64,000 nt of DNA from Methylomonas sp. (GCA_026988155.1 JALSLW010000037.1:1-64000), one strand, 5' to 3'. Numbered from the stretch's first letter, positions 9,310 to 18,833 are shown. Notes: a model not told the origin generated them from the sequence alone. A program made the numbers and translations.

Positions 9310-9981
9310 TTAAAGCTCATTCCCTAACAAATCAACCACTTTGGCATTTCTTACCCCAAACACCTGAATTCCATTTCGAATTCTAGCAGAGTAATGCTCG
9401 TGCAAATGACCATGGAATACCTTTTTCACACCCATTGCTTCCGCTAACTGATCTATCGCAATAAAACCATGCCTATGGCTCCTAGGCCCTTCGTGAGTAA
9501 CTAATATATCGGCTTTTAGCTTTTTCAGTTCAGCCCATTCATCTTGCCAGATTGCCGATTGGTATTTTAAGGAAATCTCCGTAGATTCTACAGATACAGG
9601 CAATGAATTTAAGTAATGCCGTTTGCTCTTCCATTTTGGGCTATGAGGCGGGTACCAGACTCGGCCTAAAAAAATCCCCCCCAGTCCGGCAACTTTAACG
9701 CCGGCAATATCCACTACTTTTAAATGCAGGCTTTGCTCTGCAAGCTGAGAAGAAAAAAGATTGTGATAGTGTTCTGGAGGATCAAAATCATGGTTGCCAG
9801 GTATCCACCAGATTTTAGTTTCCCCAATAATTTCTTGAATATAATCTTGCAGCGGTTTTTTTAACTCATAATCGCCCAATAAAACAGCAGCCTCTGGCTG
9901 GTGTTTTTTTACAGCAGAAATTAATGGCTCAAAATCTCCATGGGGGTCGCCTGCAAATAAGATTTTGCTACTGTCTGCCAT
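9310..9981 (-). CDS. Calcineurin-like metallophosphoesterase
   Basis: A 223-residue single-domain metallophosphoesterase. The metal-ligand motifs appear in order: GDPHGD (residues 11-16), LLGDYE (35-40), GNHDFD (near 63-68), VTHEGP and the terminal GHLHEH. The fold hydrolyses phosphomonoesters or diesters; the substrate cannot be read from the sequence. It is cytoplasmic (no signal peptide). It is convergent with the porin, and the GIY-YIG gene lies 71 bases upstream on the same strand. Confidence 0.88.
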   Translation of the reverse strand: MADSSKILFAGDPHGDFEPLISAVKKHQPEAAVLLGDYELKKPLQDYIQEIIGETKIWWIPGNHDFDPPEHYHNLFSSQLAEQSLHLKVVDIAGVKVAGLGGIFLGRVWYPPHSPKWKSKRHYLNSLPVSVESTEISLKYQSAIWQDEWAELKKLKADILVTHEGPRSHRHGFIAIDQLAEAMGVKKVFHGHLHEHYSARIRNGIQVFGVRNAKVVDLLGNEL

Positions 9982-10052
9982 TATTTTGGGTTTATAAATG
10001 CTGATACTGTATCTAAGGACCTGCCCTGATAGTTACTCAGCATAATGATAGG

Positions 10053-10307
10053 CTAGTTTTCTTCAGATGCAATAAGCTGAAACTTATTTTCCCGTGAGAG
10101 TTTTTTAATTTCAATTTCCCGTTTAGTCGCTGTACTCCGGTCATGCCCACCTTCCAAATAAACCAGTTTCCGAGGTTTTCGCCCCCTGAAATACTTAGCG
10201 CCCTGCTGTAAAGCATGCTGAGCATAACGCCTTTCTATATCTGTCGTTATCCCAGTGTAGAGGGTATCATCTGTACAATGGATAATATAAACAAACCAGT
10301 TTTTCAC
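10053..10307 (-). CDS. GIY-YIG endonuclease-domain protein (UPF0213/YhbQ type)
   Basis: An 84-residue protein consisting of one GIY-YIG domain: WFVYIIHCTDDTLYTGIT holds the paired YII and YTG elements, followed by the catalytic Arg in IERRYAQH and the KREIEIKKL segment. Stand-alone proteins of this type (YhbQ-like) are common in bacteria; nuclease activity is reported for some members and their physiological role is unclear. It lies between a phosphoesterase and a small membrane protein, both on the same strand. Confidence 0.88.
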   Translation of the reverse strand: MKNWFVYIIHCTDDTLYTGITTDIERRYAQHALQQGAKYFRGRKPRKLVYLEGGHDRSTATKREIEIKKLSRENKFQLIASEEN

Positions 10308-10334
10308 TAAATTGGCGGCTGGATAAAAAACTCA

Positions 10335-10613
10335 CTATTCATCTGGCTTTTCATTCCCTACCTTCAAGTTAAAAATAACTGCGCAGGCTAAAGCAACAGC
10401 GATATAGGCATATCGAGAAGTCCACATTAACAGAGTGTTGCGACTATGCATGGCCGCATCTTTAATGGCAGGGTTTACACCAACAGTCCATAGCAATGAA
10501 ACTACAAAATAGACCAAGAACCCTGCGAAAGCCCAATGCACAGGGTTTCTACCATTCGCTGTATTATAAAACCACACTAAAACAAAAATGCCTGCTATTG
10601 ATCCAATAACCAT
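10335..10613 (-). CDS. Small three-helix membrane protein, function unknown
   Basis: A 92-residue hydrophobic protein with about three transmembrane segments: VIGSIAGIFVLVWFY at the N-terminus, WAFAGFLVYFVVSLLWTVGV in the middle and YAYIAVALACAVIFNL near the end, then a short charged tail. A loop with NPAIKDAAMHSRN separates the last two. I do not recognise the family. It lies 27 bases upstream of the GIY-YIG gene and 122 bases downstream of the arsenic operon, so it may be read with either. Confidence 0.7.
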   Translation of the reverse strand: MVIGSIAGIFVLVWFYNTANGRNPVHWAFAGFLVYFVVSLLWTVGVNPAIKDAAMHSRNTLLMWTSRYAYIAVALACAVIFNLKVGNEKPDE

Positions 10614-10735
10614 TTTTAACGCCCTCTATTAGATGTTTTATTAGGCTATCTTATCTATACTGCATAAAAATTAAAACCCTGCATTTAGAGTGGGAAAACA
10701 TATCACATATGTTCAACTTATTTATTTCCCATTCC

Positions 10736-11902
10736 TTAGCTTGGAAACCAGCTTTTTGTACGCTTACAAAAACCAACTAATGCCAGCATTAATGGCACTT
10801 CAATTAGCACTCCGACAACAGTTGCCAAGGCTGCACCTGATGATAAGCCAAACAGCATAACCGCAGTAGCAATAGCTACTTCAAAATGATTAGATGCTCC
10901 TATTAAAGCAGAGGGCGCGGCATTTTCATAAGAAAACCCCCAGTACTTTGCCATTAAATAGGTAATTGCAAATATTAAAACGGTTTGTATTGCCAGCGGA
11001 ATAGCAATCCATAAGATAGTTAATGGGTTTTCAATAATCACCGCGCCTTTAAAGGAGAACAGTAAAACCAGCGTCAGCAGTAAAGCGATAATGGTGATTG
11101 GGGTTAATATATGCAAAAACTTCTGCTCAAACCATTCCAGCCCTTTATGGGCAACTATCCATTTTCGTGAAAAATATCCGGCAAATAAAGGCAGAGCGAC
11201 GTAAATGCTGATAGAAAGCAGTAAAGCCTGCCAAGGCACGGGCAATTGCCCAACACCCAGCAAAAATCCGCCAATCACACCAAACAGTAACAGCATAATC
11301 AGCGAATTAATGGCAACCATCACCAGAGTATGTCCTGCATTGCCATGGGCCAGATAGCCCCAGACCAATACCATCGCTGTACAGGGTGCCACACCAAGCA
11401 AAATGCAGCCTGCCAGATAGCTTCGCCATAATGGTACTTCCAGCATTTTAACGCCTTCTTCTATTACTACCACGCCCGAACCATAGTGACTTCCGACAGC
11501 TAAATCCAGGCCAAAAGGCATTTTGACCAGGTCAACAGCATCCATGCCAATCATCTGCTGAAAAACCAGCCCCAGAAAAAAATAGGCGATGGCATACATG
11601 GTAAAAGGCTTGATAGCCCAATTGACAAATAGCGTTAATGTTACCGGCTTGATACTTTTCCCCGCCTTTACTACTTCGCCAAAATCTATTTTTACCATGA
11701 TGGGGTACATCATAAAAAACAGACAAATAGCTATGGGTATGGATACTACAGGTGCACCGTTGACATCAATGCTCATACTGTCCAATGCTTTAGCAAAACT
11801 TGGCGCATATGCACCAAGTGAAATGCCAATAATGATACACAGGCCTACCCAAAGGGTCAGGTAGCGTTCAAACATTCCCATGTTATGCTGTTTTTCAGTC
11901 AT
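10736..11902 (-). CDS. acr3: Arsenite efflux transporter, ACR3 family
   Basis: A 388-residue inner-membrane protein with about ten transmembrane helices. It matches the ACR3 branch of arsenite exporters: the conserved Cys in [17 protein letters not shown], the [10 protein letters not shown] segment and the late [15 protein letters not shown] motif. It exports As(III) using the proton motive force. It starts two bases after the arsC stop, so arsC and acr3 are translationally linked. As the last gene of the arsR-arsI-arsC-acr3 unit it is expected to be induced by arsenite through ArsR. Confidence 0.95.
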   Translation of the reverse strand: MTEKQHNMGMFERYLTLWVGLCIIIGISLGAYAPSFAKALDSMSIDVNGAPVVSIPIAICLFFMMYPIMVKIDFGEVVKAGKSIKPVTLTLFVNWAIKPFTMYAIAYFFLGLVFQQMIGMDAVDLVKMPFGLDLAVGSHYGSGVVVIEEGVKMLEVPLWRSYLAGCILLGVAPCTAMVLVWGYLAHGNAGHTLVMVAINSLIMLLLFGVIGGFLLGVGQLPVPWQALLLSISIYVALPLFAGYFSRKWIVAHKGLEWFEQKFLHILTPITIIALLLTLVLLFSFKGAVIIENPLTILWIAIPLAIQTVLIFAITYLMAKYWGFSYENAAPSALIGASNHFEVAIATAVMLFGLSSGAALATVVGVLIEVPLMLALVGFCKRTKSWFPS

Positions 11903-11904
11903 GT

Positions 11905-12381
11905 TCAGTCCTCATCAGCCATGGCATTCAGTTTTACAGCTATCTCTTCTGCTGTCATGGTTTCTAATGGTAAAGCCAGCATTTTATTGATGCGACGTTC
12001 CAATATCCCATAGGTCTTTTCAAAAGCGGCAGTAATCTCTTCATCAGTACCTTTTATATGCCCTGGATCAACCAATCCCCAATGCACTTTAGCCGCTTTA
12101 TTTAAATAGACAGGGCAAGTTTCGCCTGCAGCGTTATCGCAAACTGTAATAACAATGTCCATGGACTGATGCTCAAACTCGTCCCAGGATTGGCTTTTAT
12201 AGCCTTCAACTGATAATCCGTGGCGTTTTAACGTAGCTACTGCACCTTTATTTAGCCTGCCGAGCGGATGACTGCCTGCGGAAAAGGCTTTAATCCGCCC
12301 CTGCCCTAAATGATTGAATAAAGCTTCTCCCAGCAAGCTTCGACAGGAGTTGCCGGTACAAATAATAAAAACAGTTAACAT
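11905..12381 (-). CDS. arsC: Arsenate reductase ArsC (LMW-phosphatase fold)
   Basis: A 158-residue arsenate reductase built on the low-molecular-weight phosphatase fold. The active-site loop CTGNSCRS (residues 8-15) gives the Cys-X5-Arg signature, and the downstream HWGLVDPGH segment supplies the general-acid Asp. The sequence resembles the glutathione/glutaredoxin-coupled Pseudomonas type. It reduces As(V) to As(III) for export by the adjacent Acr3. Confidence 0.93.
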   Translation of the reverse strand: MLTVFIICTGNSCRSLLGEALFNHLGQGRIKAFSAGSHPLGRLNKGAVATLKRHGLSVEGYKSQSWDEFEHQSMDIVITVCDNAAGETCPVYLNKAAKVHWGLVDPGHIKGTDEEITAAFEKTYGILERRINKMLALPLETMTAEEIAVKLNAMADED

Positions 12382-12578
12382 ATGATTCCTTAAATATTAT
12401 CCACACAGAGCATGGCCACCACTTTCTTAAATAAATTAAATGCAGGCTGGAATGGAACGATAGCTTCACCCCACCCCCACAATTTAACTTTTCTTTATTA
12501 AGTTATAGCGGCAATGCGTACAAAGACGCAGAAACGTCAAAACCCTTCCCCATACCTTAAAAAATGGGGTCAACCCAA

Positions 12579-13031
12579 TCACCCGCAGCAGGATGTTTTT
12601 TTGGGTTCAGGGGTACAGCAAGATGATGAACTATCACTATCTGCAACAGCTTTCTCAGTATTAAATGTAGGGATACTCTTTAAAGAATGAAATGATTCCC
12701 AAGCAATGCCCTGCGGATCCATAACCCAATGCTTATCCGACTCAGAATAGCAACAGGCCGTACCCTGCTGAGTTTCAATTGAGGCCTGTGTTTGATCAAG
12801 GCACTGTTTAATATCCTTTAATTCCTGGTCACTTTCCGCCTGAATACCTAAATGATCCAACCCGATTTGATCACTGCGATTTGAAATGGCAAAATTTACC
12901 CGTGGATCATCCAGCATCCATTTAGCATAGTCTTCATGCTGCACTGTGGGTTTAGCACCAAACATCGTGCTATAAAATTCAATGTTCTTTTGTAGATTTT
13001 CTACAGCAAGGTGGACATGTAATCTTTTCAT
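12579..13031 (-). CDS. arsI: ArsI/CadI-family glyoxalase-fold protein (C-As lyase candidate)
   Basis: A 150-residue vicinal-oxygen-chelate protein. Iron ligands are probably H5 or H7 (KRLHVHLAV), the His of LDHLGIQ and the Glu in IAWESF. The vicinal Cys pair TACCYSESDKHWVMDP matches ArsI, the dioxygenase that breaks the carbon-arsenic bond of trivalent methylarsenicals. The C-terminal tail has two further Cys clusters (SSCCTPE and TSCCG), which could bind As(III). It follows arsR by 26 bases and precedes arsC by 197. A CadI-like cadmium-induced role is the alternative; the operon context favours arsenic. Confidence 0.85.
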   Translation of the reverse strand: MKRLHVHLAVENLQKNIEFYSTMFGAKPTVQHEDYAKWMLDDPRVNFAISNRSDQIGLDHLGIQAESDQELKDIKQCLDQTQASIETQQGTACCYSESDKHWVMDPQGIAWESFHSLKSIPTFNTEKAVADSDSSSSCCTPEPKKTSCCG

Positions 13032-13057
13032 CAGTATTCCTATTTAGTTAGTAATAG

Positions 13058-13405
13058 TTAACAGCACATCGTTAGCTCTGGCCTATTATCCATCTGATGC
13101 AATCGCTTTAAATCGCTGGTAAACGAATCTGTTAGCTCAACAGCTGTCAGCGCTTCATCAATGAGAGGAAAAATCCAGTCAGCTAGCGCTGGGTTAATCT
13201 GGTAATAAACCCATTGACCTTCTCGACTATCTATCAATAGGCCACATTGCCTTAAAGAAGCTAAATGCCGGGATATTTTAGGCTGTGATAAAGCCAGGGC
13301 AGTAGTTAATTCACACACACAAAGCTTTCCTTCCTTTTGCAACAAGGTAATACAGCGCAACCGCGTATCATCGGATAAACATTTAAAAAATTGAGCGGGT
13401 GACAT
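13058..13405 (-). CDS. arsR: Arsenic-responsive repressor ArsR
   Basis: A winged-helix repressor of about 115 residues. The start chosen is MSPAQFFKCLSDDTRLR, preceded by the ribosome-binding site AAAGGTAGG; the longer upstream reading frame runs through the promoter and is unlikely to be translated. The metal site KLCVCELT lies on the DNA-recognition side, as in the classic ArsR, followed by the recognition helix LSQPKISRHLASLR. It ends with a Cys pair (TMCC). Binding of As(III) should release it from the operator and turn on arsI, arsC and acr3. Confidence 0.92.
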   Translation of the reverse strand: MSPAQFFKCLSDDTRLRCITLLQKEGKLCVCELTTALALSQPKISRHLASLRQCGLLIDSREGQWVYYQINPALADWIFPLIDEALTAVELTDSFTSDLKRLHQMDNRPELTMCC

Positions 13406-13420
13406 AAACCTACCTTTTTT

Positions 13421-13442
13421 GAATATACGTATAAGCATATAT
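13421..13442 (-). promoter_or_regulatory. Putative ArsR operator / promoter
   Basis: A perfect 10-bp palindrome, TATACGTATA (13424-13433), sits in an AT-rich stretch just upstream of the arsR ribosome-binding site, with flanking ATAT half-sites on both sides. Its position over the probable -10 fits autorepression by ArsR. Confidence 0.5.
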
Positions 13443-13483
13443 AAAAGCCAAAGAAAAAACAAGTGCAATCAGCTAAAAACATT

Positions 13484-13520
13484 CAGAGTCAGTTTCATTT
13501 TAAAAATCAAACTGACCCTG
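13484..13520 (-). terminator. Hairpin downstream of the PEP-CTERM gene
   Basis: GTCAGTTT and AAACTGAC form a stem around a 13-base loop, extended by CAG/CTG beyond one mismatch. On the minus strand it is followed by GAATGTTTTT. A weak intrinsic terminator for the gene ending at 13537 is the likeliest reading. Confidence 0.4.
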
Positions 13521-13536
13521 TATAAAAAAACAGCAA

Positions 13537-14382
13537 TTATGATTTTTCAGATTTACGAGAAAAAGAAACCAAACCAAGCAGCCCACTCATCATAAACCAA
13601 GCTGTTGCAGGTACGGGAACGGCACTGATAGTCACTGTTGCTAAACCTTTTGGGTAAAGAGTGTTAGAGTTAAAGTCAAACGAGGACAAATCAAAATTGG
13701 AGGGGGTGTTTAAAAAATCACCATAAGCGCTATCAACAGTATGCACAACACCATTTTCATCTGCACCAATATTTGGCCCTGCCTGCATAGGAGGCAGCCC
13801 TGCAAATAGCCCATTGCCTGCCGAGCTTGAAAAATCATTAACCTCAGTACCCGCGTCATTAATCGTGCCATTGACACCAATATTAAAAGAAACCGAATGG
13901 CCATTGCTAAATAGATCTTCTAAACTATGGGCGAACGGGTTTTCATTAGCAATAAAGTAATCACTGCTTGGCAGCACCATACTTGCATATGAAAGATATT
14001 GATTATCAAGCGTACCAGATAAATCAAAAACAGCGGATACTGTACTGCCTGCAGCAATTGGCGCTGAACCGATAGATCCCTGAACACGATTTCCCGATGC
14101 AACTGTTGATGTTGCAATTAAACTACCATTAGCTGCAAAATTTGCCGCCAAAGATGCTGAATTCCCATCTTCTGCTAATGACTGCAATTGACTGCTGGCG
14201 ACTACACCAGAATTATAGCTATCATAACTTCCATTGTGAAACCCCACCCAGACAGGTGTAAGAGCAACACCACCAGCACTTGCATTATTTGTGATCGTAA
14301 CTTTAACTTGAACTGCTTCAACATTAGCTATAGAAACAAGCCCTAACAAACTAATCGCAGATAAAATTTTCACTTTATTCAT
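13537..14382 (-). CDS. Spondin-domain PEP-CTERM protein
   Basis: A 281-residue exported protein. A signal peptide (to about IANVEA, residue 23) precedes a spondin-N-like beta domain: VKVTITNNA, LTPVWVGFHNGSYDSYNSG and the AGSTVSAVFDL strand are typical. The C-terminus is a PEP-CTERM sorting tail of the VPxPA subtype: VPVPATAWFMMSGLLGLV followed by basic residues (SRKSEK). Such proteins are processed by exosortase and exposed on or released from the surface, commonly with exopolysaccharide. No exosortase gene is in the window. It is transcribed divergently from the adjacent two-component system. Confidence 0.88.
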   Translation of the reverse strand: MNKVKILSAISLLGLVSIANVEAVQVKVTITNNASAGGVALTPVWVGFHNGSYDSYNSGVVASSQLQSLAEDGNSASLAANFAANGSLIATSTVASGNRVQGSIGSAPIAAGSTVSAVFDLSGTLDNQYLSYASMVLPSSDYFIANENPFAHSLEDLFSNGHSVSFNIGVNGTINDAGTEVNDFSSSAGNGLFAGLPPMQAGPNIGADENGVVHTVDSAYGDFLNTPSNFDLSSFDFNSNTLYPKGLATVTISAVPVPATAWFMMSGLLGLVSFSRKSEKS

Positions 14383-14450
14383 TTTAAAAACTCCATAATT
14401 GACACGGAAAATACCGTGCTGTTTAGACTAAAATAAAAAAGTTGCGTAAC

Positions 14451-14483
14451 AATCACGTAATTATCACATAACTATCACATTGC
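14451..14483. promoter_or_regulatory. Three 11-bp direct repeats in the divergent promoter region
   Basis: The core ATCAC occurs three times at exact 11-bp spacing (14452, 14463, 14474), in the units AATCACGTAAT, TATCACATAAC and TATCACATTGC. Eleven-base-pair repeats are the normal site geometry for OmpR/PhoB-family regulators. The site lies between the spondin-like gene and the response-regulator gene, so autoregulation or control of the PEP-CTERM gene is plausible. Confidence 0.5.
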
Positions 14484-14555
14484 CATAGACCAGCAACATA
14501 ATTCTGTGATATTTAGAGTTTATAATCATCACTTCAAATTGCATTATTTACTGTT

Positions 14556-15260
14556 ATGTCGGCCAAAAAAATATTATTGATTGAAGACAATGAAGATATG
14601 GCTCAATTGCTGGCTCTTCACCTACGAGATCTCCAGCACAGTGTCGAATTGTGTTTTGATGGTGACTCTGGCTTAAAACAGGCAGAAAATTATCAATATG
14701 ATTTAATTATTCTAGACTTAATGCTGCCAGGGAAAGATGGTTTAACAATCTGCAGGGCAATCCGAAAGAATCATTACTACACCCCCATATTGATGCTAAC
14801 CGCTAAAGACTCTGAATTAGACCGAGTAAGGGGGCTAGAAACAGGGGCAGATGATTATGTCACTAAACCTTTCAGCATTACTGAAGTGCTCGCACGCATT
14901 AAAGCTATTTTTCGCCGATCAGATGCAATCAATTCAAGTAATGGAGATGATTTATCACAGATAATTAATCGAGGCCAGATAACTATCAATCTTGAGAAAC
15001 ACAGCGTTAATATTGCAAATCGAGCAATTGATCTAACAGCAAAAGAGTTTGAGTTACTGCTGTTTTTTGCCCGACACCCAGGCCGTGTGTATTCCCGCAA
15101 TGAATTGCTGGATCAAATTTGGGGGTATTCTCATGATGGCTATGAACATACAGTAAACTCTCATATCAATAGGTTGAGAATTAAAATTGAAGTCGACTCA
15201 AAACATCCTGTTTATATCCAAACTGTCTGGGGTGTTGGCTATAAATTTTTAGAACAGTAA
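14556..15260 (+). CDS. OmpR-family response regulator
   Basis: A 234-residue DNA-binding response regulator. The receiver domain (1-120) has the acidic pair E10-D11, the phospho-acceptor D54 in IILDLMLPGKDG and the conserved Lys in DYVTKPFS. The C-terminal winged-helix domain (about 140-230) shows LTAKEFELLLFFARHPGRVYSR and the terminal TVWGVGYKF. Its partner kinase begins two bases after its stop. The regulated pathway is not evident; an envelope role is suggested by the kinase's periplasmic domain and the neighbouring secreted proteins. Confidence 0.93.
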   Translation: MSAKKILLIEDNEDMAQLLALHLRDLQHSVELCFDGDSGLKQAENYQYDLIILDLMLPGKDGLTICRAIRKNHYYTPILMLTAKDSELDRVRGLETGADDYVTKPFSITEVLARIKAIFRRSDAINSSNGDDLSQIINRGQITINLEKHSVNIANRAIDLTAKEFELLLFFARHPGRVYSRNELLDQIWGYSHDGYEHTVNSHINRLRIKIEVDSKHPVYIQTVWGVGYKFLEQ

Positions 15261-15262
15261 TT

Positions 15263-16732
15263 ATGATGTTTAAATCCCTATTTGCCAAACTTACATTAAC
15301 TCTACTTTTACTGTTTATTTTGCTCAGTTTATTGACTATTTCTGTGACCTTTTTTGCCACCGACTATTACCAGCAAGAGGTTATGCAAAAACTTAATGGC
15401 AAAATTGCCAGCCATATCGTTAAAGAATCAAATATTTTGCAGGAGGGGCAAATCAATCACTCAGCATTGCAGCAATTATTTAGCTCTCTTATGGTATTAA
15501 ACCCTAATTTAGAGATTTATTTAATAGATCATAAAGGTGAAATATTAGAGTATTCCGCCCCACCCTGGAAAGTCGTCAGGTTTTCAGTCGATGTTAAGCC
15601 TATTAAACGCTTTTTATCTGGTAAAACCATTCTTCCTCTACGAGGTGACGACCCTAGAAATCTTGAACAATCTAAAGTTTTTTCTGCCACTCCTGTTCCC
15701 TTTAAAAACAAACCCGACGGCTATCTTTATGTAATTCTTGGCGGTGAGGAATATGACACTATTGTTGAAAAAATTAATGACAGTTATATTTTAAGAAGCA
15801 GTTTACTAGCCACTGTTTTGGGGCTCATTGTTGTTTTTTTCTTTGGTCTTTTGCTGTTTGCCAGCTTAACCCGGCGTCTAAAAAAGTTGTCTATTGCCGT
15901 TAACAGCTTTGAAAACAACTCTCAACGAACACCAAGCTTTCCTGCCTTTCGGAAACAGGGAGACGAAATTGACCACTTAACTGCCGCTTTTCAAAGCATG
16001 GCATTAAAAATTCATCATCAACTTGATAACTTAAAAACAACAGATAATTTACGCAGAGAGTTAGTTGCCAATGTTTCCCATGATTTACGAACCCCATTAG
16101 CAACATTGCAAGGCTATATAGAAACGCTACTCATTAAGGAATCAACCCTCACTGAAAAAGATCGTCGCAGTTACTTGCAAACAGCAATAAAACATTGCGC
16201 CAGGCTTAACAAATTAGTCTCCGAGCTATTTGAACTTGCAAGACTGGATGCCCACGAAACCAGACCTCAACAAGAAGTTTTCAATTTAGCAGAACTGGTT
16301 GAAGATATTATTCAGAAATTCTTATTATCCGGCGAACAAAAACACATAGAATTAACAGCTGAATATAATTCCACTGCATTATTCGTTTATGCTGACATCA
16401 GCTTAATTGAGCGGGTCTTAGTCAATTTGCTGGAAAATTCATTTCGTTTTGTAGCTAAAGAAGGGAAAATCACTGTTACTTTGGTTGAACTTAAGCAACA
16501 CATACAAATTCAAGTTAGTGATAACGGAATTGGCATCCCAGAAACGGAAGTGCCTTTAATTTTCGACCGGTTTTATCAATTGGACAAAAGCCGTGATGTA
16601 GAAAATGTTAATAGCGGTTTAGGTCTTGCTATTGTGAAAAGAATTCTGGAACTTCATAACAGCTTTATTGAAGTAAATAGTATCCCAAATAAAAAAACGA
16701 CGTTTTCATTCAGCCTGCCAGTTAAAATTTGA
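15263..16732 (+). CDS. Sensor histidine kinase
   Basis: A 489-residue membrane kinase. TM1 is at about 9-30, a periplasmic sensor of about 145 residues follows, and TM2 lies near 178-202 (LLATVLGLIVVFFFGLLLF). A HAMP linker then leads to the dimerisation box with H273 (NVSHDLRTPLATL). The ATPase domain has the N box (ERVLVNLLENSFRF), G1 (VSDNGIGIP), F box (IFDRFYQ) and G2 (GLGLAIVKR). It phosphorylates the regulator encoded immediately upstream. The signal is unknown. Confidence 0.93.
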   Translation: MMFKSLFAKLTLTLLLLFILLSLLTISVTFFATDYYQQEVMQKLNGKIASHIVKESNILQEGQINHSALQQLFSSLMVLNPNLEIYLIDHKGEILEYSAPPWKVVRFSVDVKPIKRFLSGKTILPLRGDDPRNLEQSKVFSATPVPFKNKPDGYLYVILGGEEYDTIVEKINDSYILRSSLLATVLGLIVVFFFGLLLFASLTRRLKKLSIAVNSFENNSQRTPSFPAFRKQGDEIDHLTAAFQSMALKIHHQLDNLKTTDNLRRELVANVSHDLRTPLATLQGYIETLLIKESTLTEKDRRSYLQTAIKHCARLNKLVSELFELARLDAHETRPQQEVFNLAELVEDIIQKFLLSGEQKHIELTAEYNSTALFVYADISLIERVLVNLLENSFRFVAKEGKITVTLVELKQHIQIQVSDNGIGIPETEVPLIFDRFYQLDKSRDVENVNSGLGLAIVKRILELHNSFIEVNSIPNKKTTFSFSLPVKI

Positions 16733-16818
16733 TAAATTCAGCATGGTGATAAATTACTTCACTTTTAATCTCACCTATAACACTCAACAATACTATTTAA
16801 TAAATCAGTCACTTAAAT

Positions 16819-17919
16819 ATGAAAATTAAACTTTCAACACTCATCATGCTAATTAGCATTCTACTTATTTCAGCCTGTGTCGAATCAAAACAGCCGACTC
16901 AAGCATTAACTAAATCAGAATTATCAATTGCCACTTTCGCTGGCGGCTGCTTTTGGTGTGTAGAATCAGATTTTGAAAAGGTTCCAGGCGTACATCAGGC
17001 TATTTCTGGCTTCAGCGGGGGGGATATTCCCAACCCCAGTTATAAGCAAGTTTCTGCTGGTGGTACTGGATATGTAGAAGCAGTGCAAGTTTATTATGAC
17101 CCCAGCATCATATCTTACGATGATCTACTGCAAGCATTCTGGAGACAAATTAATCCAACGGATAACAAAGGTCAATTTGTCGACCGTGGAAAACATTATC
17201 GTCCTGTCATTTTTTATCATGACAAAAAACAGCAGACGATAGCCGAACTATCAAAACAAAACCTACAGGCATCCGGTCGCTTCAATAAGCCTATAACTAC
17301 TGAAATCACTCAATTTAAAACTTTTTATAGTGCAGAAGACTATCATCAGGATTATTACAAGAAAAACCCAATCCGTTATAAATACTATCGTTACAACTCG
17401 GGTAGAGATCAATATTTAACTAAAACCTGGGGCGATGATTTAAAACTCACCCCATCCAGTGCACATCAATTTGTTAAGCCTTCCGACAAAATAATTCGTA
17501 AAAAACTTAGTCCTTTACAATATAAGGTCACCCAACAGGATGGGACTGAACAGGCATTTAAAAACAGCTATTGGGATGAAAAAAGGTTGGGGATTTATGT
17601 CGATATTGTTAGTGGCGAACCGCTATTTTCATCAATAGATAAATTTAAATCGGGAACTGGCTGGCCAAGTTTTACTAAACCTTTAACAGCTGAACACATC
17701 ATCGAAAAAACTGATTATTTTTTACTTTACCCTAGAACTGAGGTTCGCAGTAAATATGCAGATTCACATCTAGGGCATGTATTTAAAGATGGACCGAAAC
17801 CGACAGGACTTAGGTATTGCATTAACTCAGCTTCTCTGCGTTTTATTCCCGTCAAAGAACTTCAAAATGCAGGCTATGGTGAATATCTTAAGTATTTTAA
17901 ACAGCTAGAAAACAAGTAG
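16819..17919 (+). CDS. msrAB: Methionine sulfoxide reductase MsrA-MsrB fusion, lipoprotein
   Basis: A 366-residue two-domain repair enzyme. The N-terminus carries a lipoprotein signal with lipobox LISAC (lipidated C20), so it is exported and membrane-anchored. The MsrA domain has catalytic C44 in [12 protein letters not shown] and reduces the S-sulfoxide. The MsrB domain (from about residue 215) shows [18 protein letters not shown] and the catalytic Cys in [12 protein letters not shown] and reduces the R-sulfoxide. The structural zinc CxxC pairs of many MsrB proteins are absent, as in other fused forms. Envelope methionine repair under oxidative stress is the expected role. It follows the two-component genes by 86 bases. 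Confidence 0.93.
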   Translation: MKIKLSTLIMLISILLISACVESKQPTQALTKSELSIATFAGGCFWCVESDFEKVPGVHQAISGFSGGDIPNPSYKQVSAGGTGYVEAVQVYYDPSIISYDDLLQAFWRQINPTDNKGQFVDRGKHYRPVIFYHDKKQQTIAELSKQNLQASGRFNKPITTEITQFKTFYSAEDYHQDYYKKNPIRYKYYRYNSGRDQYLTKTWGDDLKLTPSSAHQFVKPSDKIIRKKLSPLQYKVTQQDGTEQAFKNSYWDEKRLGIYVDIVSGEPLFSSIDKFKSGTGWPSFTKPLTAEHIIEKTDYFLLYPRTEVRSKYADSHLGHVFKDGPKPTGLRYCINSASLRFIPVKELQNAGYGEYLKYFKQLENK

Positions 17920-18039
17920 CAGAAACACTTTCTGCGGCCTTTGCCACCTGATAATTATCAATAGCTGATCACTCGCCAAGTATATTAATTTCAAACAGCC
18001 TAAACTGGTATACTGCCCGCTCAAAAGGAGTCTAAAAAA

Positions 18040-18354
18040 ATGTCAGAATTTAATAACGTCACAATCATCAAAAAAGCCAACGTCTATTTTGATGGTAACG
18101 TCAGTAGCCGTACGGTAAAATTTCCTGATGGGTCAAGCAAAACGCTTGGCTTTATGTTGCCTGGCGAATATACCTTCAATACTGCTGATAAAGAATTGAT
18201 GGAAATTATTGACGGCAATCTTCAGGTACTGCTGCCCAAAAGCAGTAACTGGCAAACGGTAACAGGAGGTGAATCCTTTAATGTTCCTGCCAATGCTAAA
18301 TTTACGGTAAAAGTTCAGTCGCCCACTGATTACTGCTGTTCATTCATTAAATAA
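18040..18354 (+). CDS. ppnP: Pyrimidine/purine nucleoside phosphorylase PpnP
   Basis: A 104-residue single-domain cupin-like protein of the YaiE/DUF1255 family, recognisable by [26 protein letters not shown] and the C-terminal YCCSFI. The E. coli homologue phosphorolyses a broad set of nucleosides. A strong ribosome-binding site (AAAAGGAG) precedes the ATG. The NYN gene starts five bases after its stop, so the two are probably co-transcribed. Confidence 0.92.
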   Translation: MSEFNNVTIIKKANVYFDGNVSSRTVKFPDGSSKTLGFMLPGEYTFNTADKELMEIIDGNLQVLLPKSSNWQTVTGGESFNVPANAKFTVKVQSPTDYCCSFIK

Positions 18355-18359
18355 TCACT

Positions 18360-18833
18360 ATGGAAAAAATTGCTATTTTTGTTGATGTGCAAAATATTTA
18401 TTACACTACACGCCAACATTATCGACAGCAGTTTAATTACAAAGCATTTTGGGCTAAAGCAACGGCTAATAAAGAAGTTTCTGGTGCCTTTGCCTATGCT
18501 ATAGACAAAGGCGATGCTAAGCAGCAGAGTTTTCAAAACATCCTTAGAAACATTGGCTTTCAGGTCAAGCTAAAACCTTATATTCAGCGTAAAGACGGCT
18601 CGGCTAAAGGAGATTGGGATGTGGGCATCACTTTAGATGCATTTGAACTGGCTGCTACCGTAGACACTATTATTTTATTGTCAGGAGATGGAGATTTTGA
18701 TCTGCTGCTGCACAAAGCCCGCCAGGCTTACAAAACAAAAAGTATTGTTTATGGTGTAACCGCTTTAACTGCACCTAGCCTAATCAATTCGTCTGATCAG
18801 TTTATTGCCATCGGGAATGAACTGTTGATGTAA
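18360..18833 (+). CDS. NYN/LabA-type PIN-like nuclease-domain protein
   Basis: A 157-residue protein with the NYN (LabA/DUF88) fold. Conserved acidic residues are seen in IFVDVQNIYY (residues 6-15), GDWDVGITLDAF near 83-94 and LLSGDGDFDLLL near 105-116, the three positions expected to bind metal. Proteins of this fold are RNases or predicted RNases. It sits five bases downstream of ppnP. Substrate unknown. Confidence 0.85.
   Translation: MEKIAIFVDVQNIYYTTRQHYRQQFNYKAFWAKATANKEVSGAFAYAIDKGDAKQQSFQNILRNIGFQVKLKPYIQRKDGSAKGDWDVGITLDAFELAATVDTIILLSGDGDFDLLLHKARQAYKTKSIVYGVTALTAPSLINSSDQFIAIGNELLM

Noticed and set aside
13406-13468. N-terminal extension of ArsR by 21 codons
   Set aside because: The extension translates the promoter and operator region; the internal Met has a ribosome-binding site and matches the usual ArsR start.
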